Source of the DNA: Plectosphaerella cucumerina
Taxonomy: Eukaryota; Ascomycota; Sordariomycetes; Glomerellales; Plectosphaerellaceae
NCBI GenBank assembly: GCA_020746995.1
Contig: JAGPXD010000004.1
Span: forward strand, 2,418,001-2,482,000
Direction: 5' to 3'
DNA length: 64,000 bases
How positions within the stretch are numbered: the first letter of the stretch is position 1; each line of letters begins with the position of its first letter. The position numbers and the translations under genes are program-made. Positions 1-11,664 of the stretch are shown piece by piece. The notes under the pieces are model-generated. The model searched no databases. It saw nothing but the letters and a program-made list of their open reading frames with translations, and had not been told where the DNA came from.

Positions 1-1000
1 GGTGTCTCTGGCGAGATGATCAACTCGGTCGCTGATACATTCGTCGGCACTTCGACCTACATGGCCCCTGAGCGCATCCAGGGCGAGAAGTACACAGTCA
101 AGTCGGATGTCTGGAGTTTCGGTCTCACCATCATGGAGCTCGCCATCGGAAAGTTCCCCTTCGGCAGCGAGCATCTTTCCGAGGACGACGGCGCCCCTGC
201 CGGTATCCTCGACCTGCTGCAGCAGATTGTCCACGAACCTGCTCCCAGGCTTCCCAAGAGCGACGCGTTCCCTTCCATTCTCGAGGACATGATTCAACGG
301 TGTCTGTACAAGGTTCCCGACGAGAGGCCAACGCCCCAAGAACTCTACGTAAGCGGGCCTTCCTCTGCAACTTGTCTCCAGCTTCCTTGCTAACGATCCC
401 CAGGACCGCGACTCCTTCGTGCAGGCTGCGAAGCGGACCCCCGTCGACCTGAGAGAGTGGGCATTCGGTCTGATGGAGAGGGACAACCGCAAGTCTCACC
501 TGGCGCCCCAGCTGTCTCCTGCCACGCGTGAGCTTCTCAACTCGAGTGACTCGCCCACCTTCCATAGCAGGGACACGACGGAGGACCGCCCTTACGATAC
601 GCCCACATCAGGAGAGATCCCTATCGTTGGTGCCGGCATCATCTCTCCCAGGCACGATTTCAGCCAGCCCCAGAACAGGTCGCCCACCAGGAACGGAATG
701 CCTTCGGGTCGCTCGACGGGATCGGGACACGCTGGTTCAGGCCTGGGCCGCCTCGTCACCTCGACAAACGTGCCCCAGCCTGGAGACTACCCCAAGAGTG
801 CTGGGCCCGCCCCTTCGGGCTCTTCGTCCTTCAACCTGCCTGTCCGTCCTGCACCGGGTGGGCCTCTGCCGCCACCGCCGCCACGCAAGAGCACCCCCGA
901 CGACCCTCGACGTGAGAACAGGAGACAGGCAACCTTTGGGTTGGTCCCGGGTCGGAGCTATGGCAACGACTCGTACAACGGATACAACGGCTCAAATTAA
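1..1000 (+). CDS. Ste7-type MAP kinase kinase, C-terminal part (5' end outside window)
   Basis: This is the C-lobe of a dual-specificity MAPKK. Exons are 1-348 and 404-1000 (stop TAA at 998-1000); the intron 349-403 starts GTAAGC and ends CCCCAG, and the frame is kept. The reading frame is open from base 1. It enters just after the DFG position with GVSGEMINSVADTFVGTS, which contains the SxxxT activation-loop pair, followed by the MAPER (APE) motif, SDVWSFG and RPTPQEL of subdomains VIII-XI. After the kinase core there is a tail of about 170 residues rich in Pro and Ser, with a run of six prolines. The activation-loop wording matches Ste7/MEK-2/Mst7 of the pheromone and invasive-growth cascade better than Pbs2 or Mkk1; this is from family knowledge. 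Its substrate would be a Fus3/Kss1-type MAPK. It converges with the HAD gene downstream. Confidence 0.9.
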
Positions 1001-1503
1001 ATCTCGACTCTTGTTCACCGACCTATCCCTCTGACCTATCGTTGTTGACTCGCCGTGTTTAAAAGGCATGGCATCAGGCTTCTCACGCGGAGTGTTTTAC
1101 GATGTGTCAACATTTTCCGGCCTTGTTGTGTTCACAGACCAGGGCCCTGCCACTTGTTCAGCGTTTGCCCGCATCCTTCGGCTTACGCCCTGATTCTCGA
1201 CATGGACGGCAGTTGTGTGGGATGAAAAGCAGGAATCAGGTTGATACCCAGCCTGCATCGCGAGGTACTGCCTCGGTCAAAGAAATTTATCATCGTGTAT
1301 TTAGCGATTTTCGCACGGAAGTCGTATCTCGGCAGTCCTGCCAACATAGACAAAACAAGTGAAAGAGACACAACTTGGGGCGGATCTGGAGGTGGTAGTG
1401 ACATGTGGTACAGTCTGACTGTTGCTCTTGGGTGAGTGTATTGAGCGTCTATAATAGGTGGTAGTTCCGAATCGTTCATGCTAGGATCCGGGCGGAGGGT
1501 AAG
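1001..1503. other. Intergenic, between two convergent 3' ends
   Basis: This stretch lies between the stop of the MAPKK (+) and the stop of the HAD hydrolase (-), so it should hold both 3' UTRs. The short ORFs in it lack recognisable motifs and I call none. Confidence 0.6.
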
Positions 1504-2390
1504 CTACTCTACGACTGTATCCCGGCTCTTGAAACCCTCCTCCAAAATTGGGATCAGGTCGTCGAGGCGCCGAATGACGAGGTCGGTGTGCTCGTGGTCA
1601 GCCAGGTGGACGTTGACGTCGTTGACAAGGAGCACCGTCGCAGCACCAGCCCGTCTGCCCGCCGTCATGTCATCGATCGAGTCCCCTACCATGAGCAACT
1701 GGCTGGCATCGGCTTCCTCGTCGGCACCGCTGTCTTCCCTCGTCAGGCCCCAGCTCTTGGCGATGTGCAGGATGCCGGCTGGGTCAGGCTTGGGCGGGCG
1801 GAAGTCTCTGGTGACAACGGGCTCGATGACAGAGCCGGAGAGGAACTTGTTGAGGAGATGGGCTACGGGAGCTTCAAAGTTCCTGGTGCAAATGCCCTTT
1901 TTGAGACCGCGGGAGTCTAGGTAGTCCATGAGCTGGACCAGGCCGGGCTGCGCGACCTGACCGGCCATGGCCTCGCGCTCGATGGCGCGGATGGACTCGA
2001 GGGCGCTCTCCTGTGCCTCGGGCGTGGGCAGTTCGTAAATGTGGTCAAGGATGTCCACTGACTTTGTGATGCCCAGCGCGGCACGCATCTGGCCGAACAT
2101 GTACGTCTGCGGCTCGCTAGACACGGAGGTCAGCTGCTTGAGTTGATGTGAGGGGGCATGGCTTGGCAGGGGTGAGGAATGAGTGGCTCGAGAGGACCAG
2201 AGCACAGGCAATGCTTTCAAATATCGGCTGCAGTGCTGGCCAATACATGGAAAGTTGCTTCTTACCAGAGTGTGCCATCCATGTCAAAGACGACACCCCT
2301 GAGCTTGGGGGCGGTCGAGGAGGCGCCCGGCTTGAGCGGCGCAAAGAGCCGCGGGGTATACGTCGACATGGTGGAGAGGAGTCTGCGCAT
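1504..2390 (-). CDS. HAD-superfamily hydrolase/phosphatase
   Basis: Two exons on the minus strand, 2390-2266 and 2116-1504. The intron (2265-2117) begins GTAAGA and ends TCTAG and rebuilds the codon TG|C, giving VVFDMDGTLCEPQTYMFG. The product is 245 aa. HAD motif I is DMDGT (nucleophile and acid/base Asp), motif II is the Thr in ICTRN, motif III is the Lys in RPPKPDP, and motif IV is GDSIDD. It is therefore a complete, probably active Mg-dependent phosphatase with a small helical cap between motifs I and II. The substrate cannot be read from sequence. A second in-frame Met (2369) follows the chosen start by seven codons; the short basic leader between them could be a targeting peptide. It is divergent from the membrane protein gene at 3122, with about 730 bp between them. 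Confidence 0.88.
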
Positions 2391-3121
2391 ACAGGCTGTT
2401 GCGTATCGAGATGTGGCAGCCGTGCTTGACTGGTCGGGCCTGGAGATGTATCAAGGGAATTATGTTTTAAGGCTGTATGCATGTAAGAGCTGAAGTTGAG
2501 AGAACTAAAGCTCGAGGTGAGTAATATGTTCGAGCTCAAGTCACTAGGAGCGGGGCGTGAAGGTTCTCGGCGTCACAGACACGCTCCCCCGCCAGCTTCT
2601 CCGCGATGCGCCATGAGCGGCGGGTGTACAGCGCCGCACCCGCTGTAAGACTCGGCCGGTGCCCGATGCCGCGCTGTCTGACCGTGTACAGGGCAGGGAT
2701 CAGCTCTGAGCCCCTCAGGCCCCTCCACATCACCACTGCAGGGTCCGGGCTGGCGAGAAGGAGGTCCCCATATTTTCCTGCCAATCCATGTTCCCGCGCG
2801 GCAGGTGTATCCCAGAAGCTGGGCAGCAGCAGTTGTTGGCGCCTTCCGCCGATCGCTTCCGTGTCTGTCGTCGTCTTGGCCAAGGATCAGCACTACTGCC
2901 TTCCCGACACACCGACAGAATCGCCTCCACGTCCTCCCTCGATCCAGATCCTACGATCATCGTGCACGGCAAGGCTAGGTCGCCCGGGCCTCACGACGGC
3001 CTACTTCTCGACTGCTGTCCGACCTGCCGCCGCCGAGCTTCTCTCGAGCTCCGCGGCCTCTGCCGCGTCCTGTACTTCGCATACCCGCCCATCAGAGAAT
3101 GCGCGCTTCCCGAACCTTGCG
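2391..3121. promoter_or_regulatory. Divergent intergenic region between HAD hydrolase and exporter genes
   Basis: About 730 bp separate the two divergent start codons, so promoters and 5' UTRs of both genes must lie here. It contains overlapping open frames on both strands (for example 2788-3291 +) that look like chance GC-rich ORFs with no motif. An additional upstream exon of the exporter cannot be excluded. Confidence 0.45.
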
Positions 3122-6100
3122 ATGAGCTCCTCCTCGTCCAACAACCACTGGCCACCTCGCCGGCCGTCAAAGAGAGGGGTCAGTTGTCGTCAACACCGCG
3201 GACTCGCGCTTCGGACACATCACTGACGCGTCAGCTGAGAGCAGAAAACCAGGAATGGCACCGTTGTCATCCCCTCCACCGGCGAGCATAGCCACCGAAA
3301 CTTCACCTTGCGCTCGAGCTTCGACGGCCCGAGGGAAGATGCGCCCGACCTTTCCCCAACCCTCTCCAATGCCGAAACGACCGGCGAGTGGTTCAGCATT
3401 CTCAAAGACGAGGTCAAGCAACAGCTCCTGTACTTCTGGGCCTTCCTGAACTCGCCCGGCGGACACGGCGTCCTCAAGTGCACGCTCGCATACTTGTTGG
3501 GCAGTCTCGCCACCTACCTCGACCCTATATCGGACTTCTTGGGCAAGCCCGACGGCAAACATGTCGTCGCGACCATCACTGTGTACTTCCATGCCCACCG
3601 CACGTGGGGCTCTATGGTCGAGGCCGTCCTCCTCGCCATCTGCGCCATCATATACGCCCAGGTCATCTCCATTGTCGCCATGGGACTGTCACTGCTCGGA
3701 ACAGAAGTCGGCGTCCGCGTGGCAGCACATGTCACAGTGCTGTTTGTCTGTATCGGCTGTGGTCTCGGCTTTCTGGGATGGATCAAGACCAAGATGAACA
3801 ACCCGCTCGTCAACGTCGCCTGTACACTCGCCTCGATCAACATCATCACCATCGTCACAAAAGAGGAGGCCGTGCAGGATGGCTATCTGTCCTCTATCAA
3901 GGTTGTGCAGATCTGCAAGATCCTGATCCTGGGCGTTTCCATCACTTTCCTTTGCAACCTCATCATCTGGCGCACGTCGGCGAGGTCAGCCTTGCGCGGA
4001 TCCATGGGCACCGCGGCCGTCTCCCTCGGTGACATGCTTGCCATGATTACTAGGAGTTTCCTGAACGGCTCAGAGGATGAGATGCATTCCGTCGATTACA
4101 CCAAGAGCAAGAAGAAGTTCAAGGTTGCGTGGGACCAAATCTCCAAGAACCTCAAGGATGCCAAGATCGAGCATTACATTGTCGGCCGCGAAGCCATCTA
4201 TCGTCTTGACCGCGAGGTCGTGCGCTCCATGGAAGTCCTGGCCCAGGCTATGGGCGGACTCAAGAGTGCTGCCGAGACCCAGTTTGCCCTCCTCAAGGAA
4301 GTGCCACACGAATTGGCCTCGGGGTTGCTCTCTCCGGGGACCAACCTGTACTCCCCAACCTTGACTCGCACCATGTCGAACCAGCTGAAGCAGAGATTCG
4401 GTGCACTCGATGCCATCTCCGAGGAACACGAGCTGGGTAGTGCGGATGCGGCCAGTTTGGGCGAGCCTCTCGATGACATTGTGCCTACTGTGTCCGCATC
4501 CACCTTCAAGACCCCAACTGATATCTTCGAACATTTCATGGTCCTCTTGGGTCCTTCCATGAAGTCCCTCGCCTTCACGCTGTCAGAGATATTGAGGGAA
4601 CCAGCCTTTGGCTCGGCCCCAAAGTACCACATCTCCATCAACAGCCACTTCAGACAGAGTCTCAAAGATGCTCTCAGCATCTACAACGAGCACAGGAGCA
4701 GCGCGCTGTTGGAACTGTATAAGAGCGTCGAGCTCGGAAGATCACGCTCGGAGGCGATTCAGGCCGACTTCGAAGAAGTTGCGGCTGCCTGCGGTCACTT
4801 CAGTTTCAGCTTGCAAAACGTGGCAGAGGACATTGATGCCTACCTCACGAGCCTCGAAGACCTCAAGTTCGGCCGTGCAACCAACGGCCGTTCATGGAAG
4901 TGGATCAAGTTCTGGAAGCACCTCTTCCAAAAGTCTGAGGCCAAGCCGGACGCCATCGACACCGACCAGGAGGCTTTGCTTCAACCGCCACAGCCGTCGA
5001 CGACAACAGTCAGGAAGTCGGGCATGCCGTCGGGGATCCCCGCTGAGTTGATGAACCGGAGGGATACCTTCAGCTGGGATGCGGCGCCCAACGCAAGCGT
5101 CATCATGCGGGAGCTGTCACAGAAGATGCTCAAGGTCCTCCGGTTCTTGGCCAGGGATGACAGTATGCAATCTACTCCCGACTTTGGCTTTCGACCCAAT
5201 GCTAACGCGCGCAACAGTTCGCTTCGGTATCAAGGTGGGCATCGGCGCCATGCTCTGGGCCATGATGGCCTTCCTGCCATCGACAAGGCCCGTCTACAAG
5301 CATTGGCGTGGTGAATGGGGTCTTCTCTCTTACATGATCGTCACCAGCATGACTGTCGGCGCTGCCAACACGACCGGCACTGCACGTTCCCTTGGCACAC
5401 TTCTCGGTGGCGTCTTTGCCCTGATCTTCTGGGCTCTGAGCGCGGGCAGTGCTGTTGCCCTGGCATTCTGCGGCTGGCTGGTCAGCTTCGGAAGCTTCTA
5501 CACCATGCTCATCCTCAACAACCCTCCCCTGGGCCGCACCACACTCCTCGCATGGAACGTGACCGTCCTTTACGCCTACTCGCTCATGCAGCGTGTCGAC
5601 GATGACGACGATGATGAGGGTGGCACGAACCCTCTCATGGGCGAGATTGTGTACCATCGGCTTGTCTCCGTCAACTTGGGCATATTGTGGGGTATCATCG
5701 TGTGCCGGGCCATCTGGCCGATCTCGGGACGGAGAAAGTTCAAGGAAGGGCTTACGGTGTTGTACCTTCAGCTTGGTCTCATCTGGAAGAGAGGACCCCT
5801 GGCCATTCTGTTGAGGAGCGACAATACGAGCTCCTACATGAAAGACGGGGAGGAGAAGGCCCTCCAGCGATATGGTAGGTGCAGATGGCGTGTTCTCGAT
5901 GACCTTATAGCTGACTCTTTCTACCACAGCTTCCAAGCTCGACACATTGCGCAGCGCCGCCAAATCAGAGTTCGAACTCCGCGGCCCTTTCCCCAACGCT
6001 GCCTACGCCCGCATCATGGGGGCGACACAAAACATTCTGGACGGCTTCCACGCCATGCGTCTGGTAACATCGAAACGTGGCAGCCTCTCCCCTGGCGAGC

Positions 6101-6573
6101 GTGCGTTGTTGAGGCACACGGCACCTGAGCGCGCCCAGCTCTGCGACCGGATATGTCATATTTTCGAAGTCTTGGCGAGCTCTTTCATGCTGGAGTACCC
6201 CCTCACAGACGCCATTCCGTCGGTAGGCGGTGTCAAGGATCGGCTACTTGGAAAGATCCATCAGTTCCGCGCACAGCAGCACCAACAATCAACGTTGCCC
6301 GACATCGCCGAGGCGGGTGGAGATGAAAGCGATAACGGGGAGGACGAGGACGTCAGCCCAGGCAACGCAGAAGCGAAGAGGAATGGAAAGGCGAAGCAAA
6401 AGATACACAGCCTGCCGCTGCAGGACCATGTTGCAGTGGAAGAGCGAGATTATGCTCTGCTCTATGCGTACACCCTGGTGACATCCCAGGTGGCGCACGA
6501 GCTCGAGGTGGTGCAAAAGGAGGTTGAAGGATTGTTTGGAACCCTGGACAAGGACTCGCTTCTCCTGAGGTGA
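3122..6573 (+). CDS. Aromatic acid exporter/Bre4-like multi-pass membrane protein (DUF2422-FUSC-DUF2421)
   Basis: Model: exons 3122-3178, 3245-5162, 5218-5874 and 5930-6573, 1091 aa. All junctions are GT...AG and in phase (donors GTCAGT, GTATGC, GTAGGT). The start gives MSSSSSNNHW followed by a basic stretch; the alternative upstream frame is closed by a TGA at 3236. The N-terminal half (about residues 95-250) has five to six hydrophobic helices, e.g. the segments at VLKCTLAYLLGSLATYL and KILILGVSITFLCNLIIW. A long soluble region follows, and a second helix bundle starts near residue 660 (FGIKVGIGAMLWAMMAFL). This duplicated layout is that of the fungal ArAE_2_N/FUSC_2/ArAE_2 family, which includes yeast Bre4. 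An acidic loop with six Asp lies between the last helices. Direct transport data exist for few members, so the substrate is unknown; an ER or endosomal location is the usual assumption. Confidence 0.87.
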
Positions 6574-6834
6574 GGAGCGTCGCTGCACCATTATACCCGA
6601 ATGTCTGAGGTGCCAGGACGCTTTCTCCGCGCAGAGAGGGATACATCAGCAAGCTGGGCCGTGCCTACACGAAAAGCACGGCTGCTTTTTGGAAATACAC
6701 CGATATACGCAAAGATGACTATCAGAAACTGTTTTGTGTTCGTTACATTCGTGTGGCTGATCCAAGCCATTCTAGTCATTATGGTACGCTTCCTCTATGC
6801 CGGCAACGACCCATATAAATTACATGTCCGCCTT
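6574..6834. other. Convergent 3' intergenic gap
   Basis: This is a 261-bp gap between the stops of the exporter (+) and DPB2 (-). It must contain both polyadenylation regions. No gene is seen. Confidence 0.6.
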
Positions 6835-9279
6835 TCAAAAAGTGGCCTCCCTCATTCGACCGACCTTGCCTATCTCGTACTCCACCCAGCGTCCAACTCT
6901 CGTGCGGCCTGGCACCAGCAAGCTGCCTGGGTTCATGACATGGCAGCCTTCGTAGGTGATGCAGAAGGGCGGCGCCGAGGTGTCGACGAGGACTAGGGAT
7001 GTGGGCAACGGGTACAGGTAGAGGGCTGAGGCGTAGTCCCAGTGGACGGGGCGAGAGGCGTGGCGGAAGGGGGCGAGGTAGCCCTGGTCTAGGATGGTCT
7101 TGACGAGCTTGCGGGCCGTGTGGACGTCTTGGGGCATGTCGGAGCCGGCGGCGTCAGCGTCGGGATCGGTGTCGACGTCGACAGGGCTCGCGGCGGCGGC
7201 ATCGTCACCCACGGCACCGGACATGACGACGTCGTCACCGTCGGGAGGGGTGGGCTTGGTCTCGACCTTGAGACGGACGGCACTGCGGCGCAGACGGGCG
7301 GCGACGTCGTCGCGGAAGAGGACGACCTCGTGGTTAGGGCCGAAAAGGCTGAGGCGGCTGGGGTTAGATGTCCAGACTGCCTCGCCCTCCGCGCGGCGGC
7401 GGGTGCCGCTCTGCTTGGCGGCGTCGGCGTTGGCGGCTGCGAAGACCCGGCGGACGCGGGAGGTGAAGACGTCCGGGGCAGGCTTGCGAGGCAGCGGCAC
7501 GGAGGCGCCGGCGCCAAAGGCCGAGACCCATGCGTCGTTGTCGCCGGGGACGAAGACGAAGGTGGCGCTTGACAGGAGGGAGGGGAAGTCGGCGAGGGTG
7601 CCGGCCAGGGCGTCGAAGACCTCCTTGTACTCGATGCTACCTCCGCTGCCGCCGCGGGCGAGGACAGCATGCTGGGTGAAGTTGCCAGTGATGATGAAGG
7701 TCATGGGGCTCTGGCCCTCGGGTTCGGCGGCGTAGAGGGAGAGGATCTTGCGCATGGCTTGCAGGGAGCGGGGCTGGTCAAGGTTGACCTCGCCGAGGAT
7801 GACCATGCGGCCGCGGCCGGGGGTGTCGTCGATGTCACGACGGGGAAGGAGGCCCTGCTCGAGGCGGCGCATGCGAGCCCCAACGGCTCGCTCGCTGCCG
7901 ACGCCGAGGAAGTCGATCCAGCCGAAGCCTCCGCCGATCGTGTGGTCGGAGCCGCCTCCAGGCCCGCTGACGCCGAGGGTAGCGCTGCGCTTCTCGCAGG
8001 GCGGCTGGCCGATGAAGAAGCCTTGGAAGCGACCGCCGAGGGTGCCGCCCACACCGCTGCTGCCGCTGAGACCCTTGCCGACCGACTCCTCTTCCTCCTC
8101 GTAGACGCCGTCGACGAGGACGATCATGCCGGGGGCGAACCAGGCTGAGTCAGCGGGGATGGAGGCTGTCTGAGAGAGATCGAGGGCGATGGTGCCCGTG
8201 AGATCGCTGATGGCGACGCCACCGGCCGGCAGCACGACGAGCATGCCGAGGAGCATGTGGTGACTGCCGTGGCGGCCGAGGAGGTTGGCTATCGGTGTGA
8301 TCTTGTGGCTCTGCTGGTTGGAGAGGGAGCGTCGTAGTGTTGGGGCCCTTGCGCTGGCCACGGCTGATGTCTGGAAGGCCTCGTTGCGGAGGAGGCGTTG
8401 GTGTACCACGTTGTATCTGTTGCGGAAGAGGGCAGTCTTGTGTGATGCTGGTGGGAGTAAGGAAGGTTTCGTCGTCTCTCTGCGCAGGGGTCAGCGGAAA
8501 CGTTACAGTCGAGGGGTCAGAGGGGTTATCTACTTCTCAAAGTGCTTCTTCTGCACGTTATAGCATAGCCGGGGCTGGTCAAATGCGCCGATGACCTTGA
8601 GCCACTTCCGGGCATCGTTGGGCCCGTCGGCATCGTCCTCCTCCTCCTCCACGCCAAGGGACGACATGCCGAAGCTCTGCTGGCTGTCTTCCCTTGTCAA
8701 GGCGGCCCTGTTCGGCCTCAGACCCAGTCTCGTGTTGGAGAGATCCGACTCGCGCTCCGTCTCTAGCGTCAGTGTGCTGCTCTGTCTGCTGAGACCCTTG
8801 GAGCCCGGTACGATCCTGCCGCCGCTCATGTTGCCCTCGAGATTCTTGAGTATGTCCCTGAGCTCGGGGCTCGTGCCGTCGACCATTACGCCGCCGTTGC
8901 GCGCCTTCCAGGAGCGGGCAACCTCCTCGAGCACCTTCTCTGCGAGACCCTCTTCGCGCCATGCCGAACCGCAGTGTCTACCGATAAAGGTGGCGAGCTC
9001 TTGCAGGGCGGTCGATGTCAGGGTCAGACTGTGCTTCTTGGTGAAGGTTCGGAAGGCGAGCGGGCGCAGAGTGGCGGTGGGTAGGATGATGGGTAGGATG
9101 GCATGTCTCGTCGGCACAGAGACCTGGAACGGCTTCATAGGGTGTACCGGGGTCGCAAAGGCTGGCGATGAGGAGGGGATGCCCGAGGAGGACGGCGGGG
9201 CTGGTGTTCTGCCGCCATTGAAGATGTGGGCGAGGGCCGTCTTCTTGCGCTTCGGTGATATCGCAGGCGGGTCCGCCAT
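6835..9279 (-). CDS. DPB2: DNA polymerase epsilon subunit B
   Basis: Two exons, 9279-8534 and 8479-6835, 796 aa. The intron (8533-8480, GTAGAT...GCGCAG) joins KKHFEK to ETTKPSLLPPASHKTALF. The N-terminus (MADPPAISPKRKK) is basic. The middle has an OB-like region, and the C-terminal half is the inactivated calcineurin-like phosphoesterase domain of B subunits, from about residue 470 (MVILGEVNLDQ), with TGNFTQ, VPGDNDAW and NPGSLLVPGRTRVG. Dpb2 is the essential non-catalytic subunit of the leading-strand polymerase and links it to CMG/GINS. An acidic insert rich in Asp and Ala (around plus 7150-7230) is low-complexity and not part of the conserved core. The length is a little longer than the yeast protein (689 aa). 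Two ACGCGT boxes upstream suggest S-phase control. Confidence 0.93.
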
Positions 9280-9979
9280 GGTTGATTGCGTTGGTGAAGG
9301 AGGATTTGGCTGTCGGGAGGTAGTGCGCTGCCGTCGTAGGAGGTCTCGTCGGTCGGGTGGCTGTCGCGATGTCGTGGGGTGAAATACCGAGTTCAGTTTA
9401 ATTGAGACGCGTCTGGGTAGCTGCCGAGACGCGTCGCTCCTTCTGCGGAAAGGGGCAGGCGTACCCCGCAATTGCTCGGCGCTTTAGTTTCTTTTTCTCA
9501 TTTAAAGCGGCGGCTAGACCTCATTGCTTTGACCTGCGAGTTCTCGACCACGAATGACCACATTTCTTAACGACGCCTCCTGCGGCAAACCCCGAGGTTC
9601 CAACGCTTATCTCGAAGCTGATGCCAGATGCCGATGATGCATAAATTCGGTAGTGGCGTGGAAGATTTCACGTCCATTTATTTCACTGAATTATGATATC
9701 TGGTCCCTGAGGCCGCCCTCCCCGTGGCAGACATGTCTGTGGCCATGATCCAGCCCAATGCTGACGAAGAGACTCAAGTAGTACTTCCGAAACCATCGCC
9801 CTCCAACGAACACTCTTTGATCTTGTAGCCGCTGTTCTTTCGATATCTCGAGGCGTTTTCGGACTTTATCAGCTGCCCCGTCTCTCACTGGCCGCGAATG
9901 GCGCCGCATGAGTCGATCTTTGATCTACGTATCAAGAGTCAGTAGCCATATCAAGGGGCACGCTGCTTCGGAATGATTC
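9280..9979. other. Intergenic region upstream of DPB2
   Basis: It holds the DPB2 promoter (see the MCB boxes) and, further out, a minus-strand open frame 9909-9691 (72 aa) rich in Arg. That frame could be a lost or unrecognised 3' exon of the neighbouring minus-strand gene. The obvious splice (donor GTGAGA at the end of that gene, acceptor CGTAG) creates TGA at the junction, so I do not join them. Confidence 0.4.
9407..9434. promoter_or_regulatory. Two MluI cell-cycle boxes (ACGCGT) upstream of DPB2
   Basis: ACGCGT occurs at 9407-9412 and again at 9429-9434, 128-155 bp upstream of the DPB2 start codon and 22 bp apart. ACGCGT is the MCB element bound by MBF in yeasts and drives G1/S expression of replication genes. 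The sites and spacing are seen; their function here is inference. Confidence 0.6.
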
Positions 9980-10771
9980 TCACCAGAAAAGACCATCTCC
10001 TCTCTTCTCTTGGGGTGTTAGAAGCAGGACAGTGGCGGCATATGTCTGGGCCATGGTCCCGAACAACTCTGACACTGACACAAGTGGAACGAGACCATCC
10101 ACGTCCAAGGTGATCTTGGTGAGGCGCACGGCAGTTTCGCCATTCAGGAGCGCCCTTCTTTCCAGACGTTCCATAAGCCGCTCCCGGGCCCAGAAGATAG
10201 CCATGTTCCGATTCCAGGAGCGCACTCTCGTCGTTTCGTGCTTGTCCCAGCGGTTGACGGCTATGGACAGGGCATCGACCAAGGACAAGCTCTCATCGAA
10301 CCGCACAAGGGACTTGCTGATAGTCCGTCCTCGCTGGTCTGTCCACTTGAAGCAAAGTTCATCCTCCTTGACAAAGACGTTGACAAACGCGGCCGCTCCC
10401 TCACGTCGTTCGGCAGATGGGCGGGACTCGGCGCTTTTGTCGTCCCTCTTGCGCTTTTTGCTGGTCTTTGCTGCAGATTCAGGACAGTCGATGCGCAGTA
10501 CACCGATTTTCGCCTGCGTTTGTATGGGATCCCTGTCCACCAGAGGTGCCGGCTTCATGTAATGGCGGCTGGTGTTCCAGCCATCGTCGAAGACCAGTCC
10601 CCAGAAAGCCGTTCTGACGCTATCGCTCTTGAACTGTAAGGTTCCATTCTTTTCGGCAAGAATGTCGATCAAATCATCCATCAGGTGTTTTTAGCCCGGT
10701 GGCAGCTCTTCCATCTTGCTGATGACCGTTGACACCGTCGGGCGGAACTGGGAGAAAGGAGTTGAAGCCAT
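9980..10771 (-). pseudogene. Unrecognised protein gene with in-frame stop at codon 27; possibly degraded or shorter than it looks
   Basis: Reading minus from ATG at 10771 gives MASTPFSQFRPTVSTVISKM..ELPPG, then TAA at 10693-10691, then continues in the same frame with KHLMDDLIDILAEKNG to TGA at 9982-9980. Both sides of the stop look like one continuous protein. Either the gene has acquired a nonsense mutation, or translation starts at the Met at 10681 and yields 233 aa. No family is recognised. Visible features are a Lys/Arg-rich patch (KTSKKRKRDDKS) that could be a nuclear signal, a well-ordered middle (FVNVFVKEDELCFKWTDQRG) and a helical, Arg-rich segment (ERLMERLERRALL). I see no intron that removes the stop cleanly. 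It lies in the same orientation as DPB2. Confidence 0.5.
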
Positions 10772-11664
10772 CGTCGGCCCTCACTACATGTTTTGTCAGT
10801 ATTCAGGGACGACAATGCGATCGTGACGAAGAAACTCTACTTCGAATACATGTATGATCAAGGGCCAGTGTTGCGGTTGAAAGTGTGTTCACATCAAGTT
10901 TGGAAGGAAGGGCGAGAGTCTAGAAAATTTTAGGCAGGAAGCATTCTCAGAAATGGAAACGACTCGCAGGTGCTGGGCCGGACGGGCGACGGGAAACTTT
11001 TGAGGAAGGAGCCACCCATTCAGGGTCAAAATCATCAGTAACACTTTCCATGCCTTTTACGCCTCTCCATATCCACCAAATTGTTCACCGAGACCTTGCT
11101 ACTGCTTTCTCATGAATCCAGCGGCGGTCTAATCCGGCGTCTTTGCCTGGATATTTACAGGCACCTGTGTTTTCAGGAGATTTTGCCGAGATGTCCCAAG
11201 CATTATGCCTCTGACGGCTTCTCGTTGAAGCCTTACGAGCGTCGGTTCTCGATGAAGGTGTTGTTCGTCGATCGGATGATGGAGCCATGTCGTTCTGACA
11301 ATCACCACTGTGGGACAACCCGGCGTCCGAGAGGACGCTCTTCTGAAATTCAATGCCTCGACGTCCTTGCCTTTCCTGAGAGAGCCCAGTATTGAATCTC
11401 CCATCCAGGTATCTGTGGCCGTATGCAGTTCAATGTTTCCGGGCTGTTGCCTGATGTCGGCGTTGAGGCACCACGGTTCAACCCCGCAATAGCGCGGCGC
11501 CTCTAGCAGGGGTCTGAAGGCCTCGGAGAGCAGTAAAGCAGCGCCAGAAACCCCAGGCCCAGCTTTTCTGCGCGCCCATAGCTCAATGCCGTCACAGCTC
11601 GAACTTAAAGCTTGGAGCTTTCTCCTCGACATTGCCATCGCCAACAGCGCCAATCATCTCCAGA
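10772..11664. other. Intergenic region, no gene supported
   Basis: It lies between two divergent genes. Open frames on both strands (e.g. 11081-11395 +, 11653-11129 -) overlap each other, lack motifs and have no convincing splice sites, so none is called. Confidence 0.5.

Noticed and set aside
9691..9909. Separate 72-codon minus-strand gene
   Set aside because: Too short, no family and no own promoter evidence; kept only as a possible lost exon in the findings.
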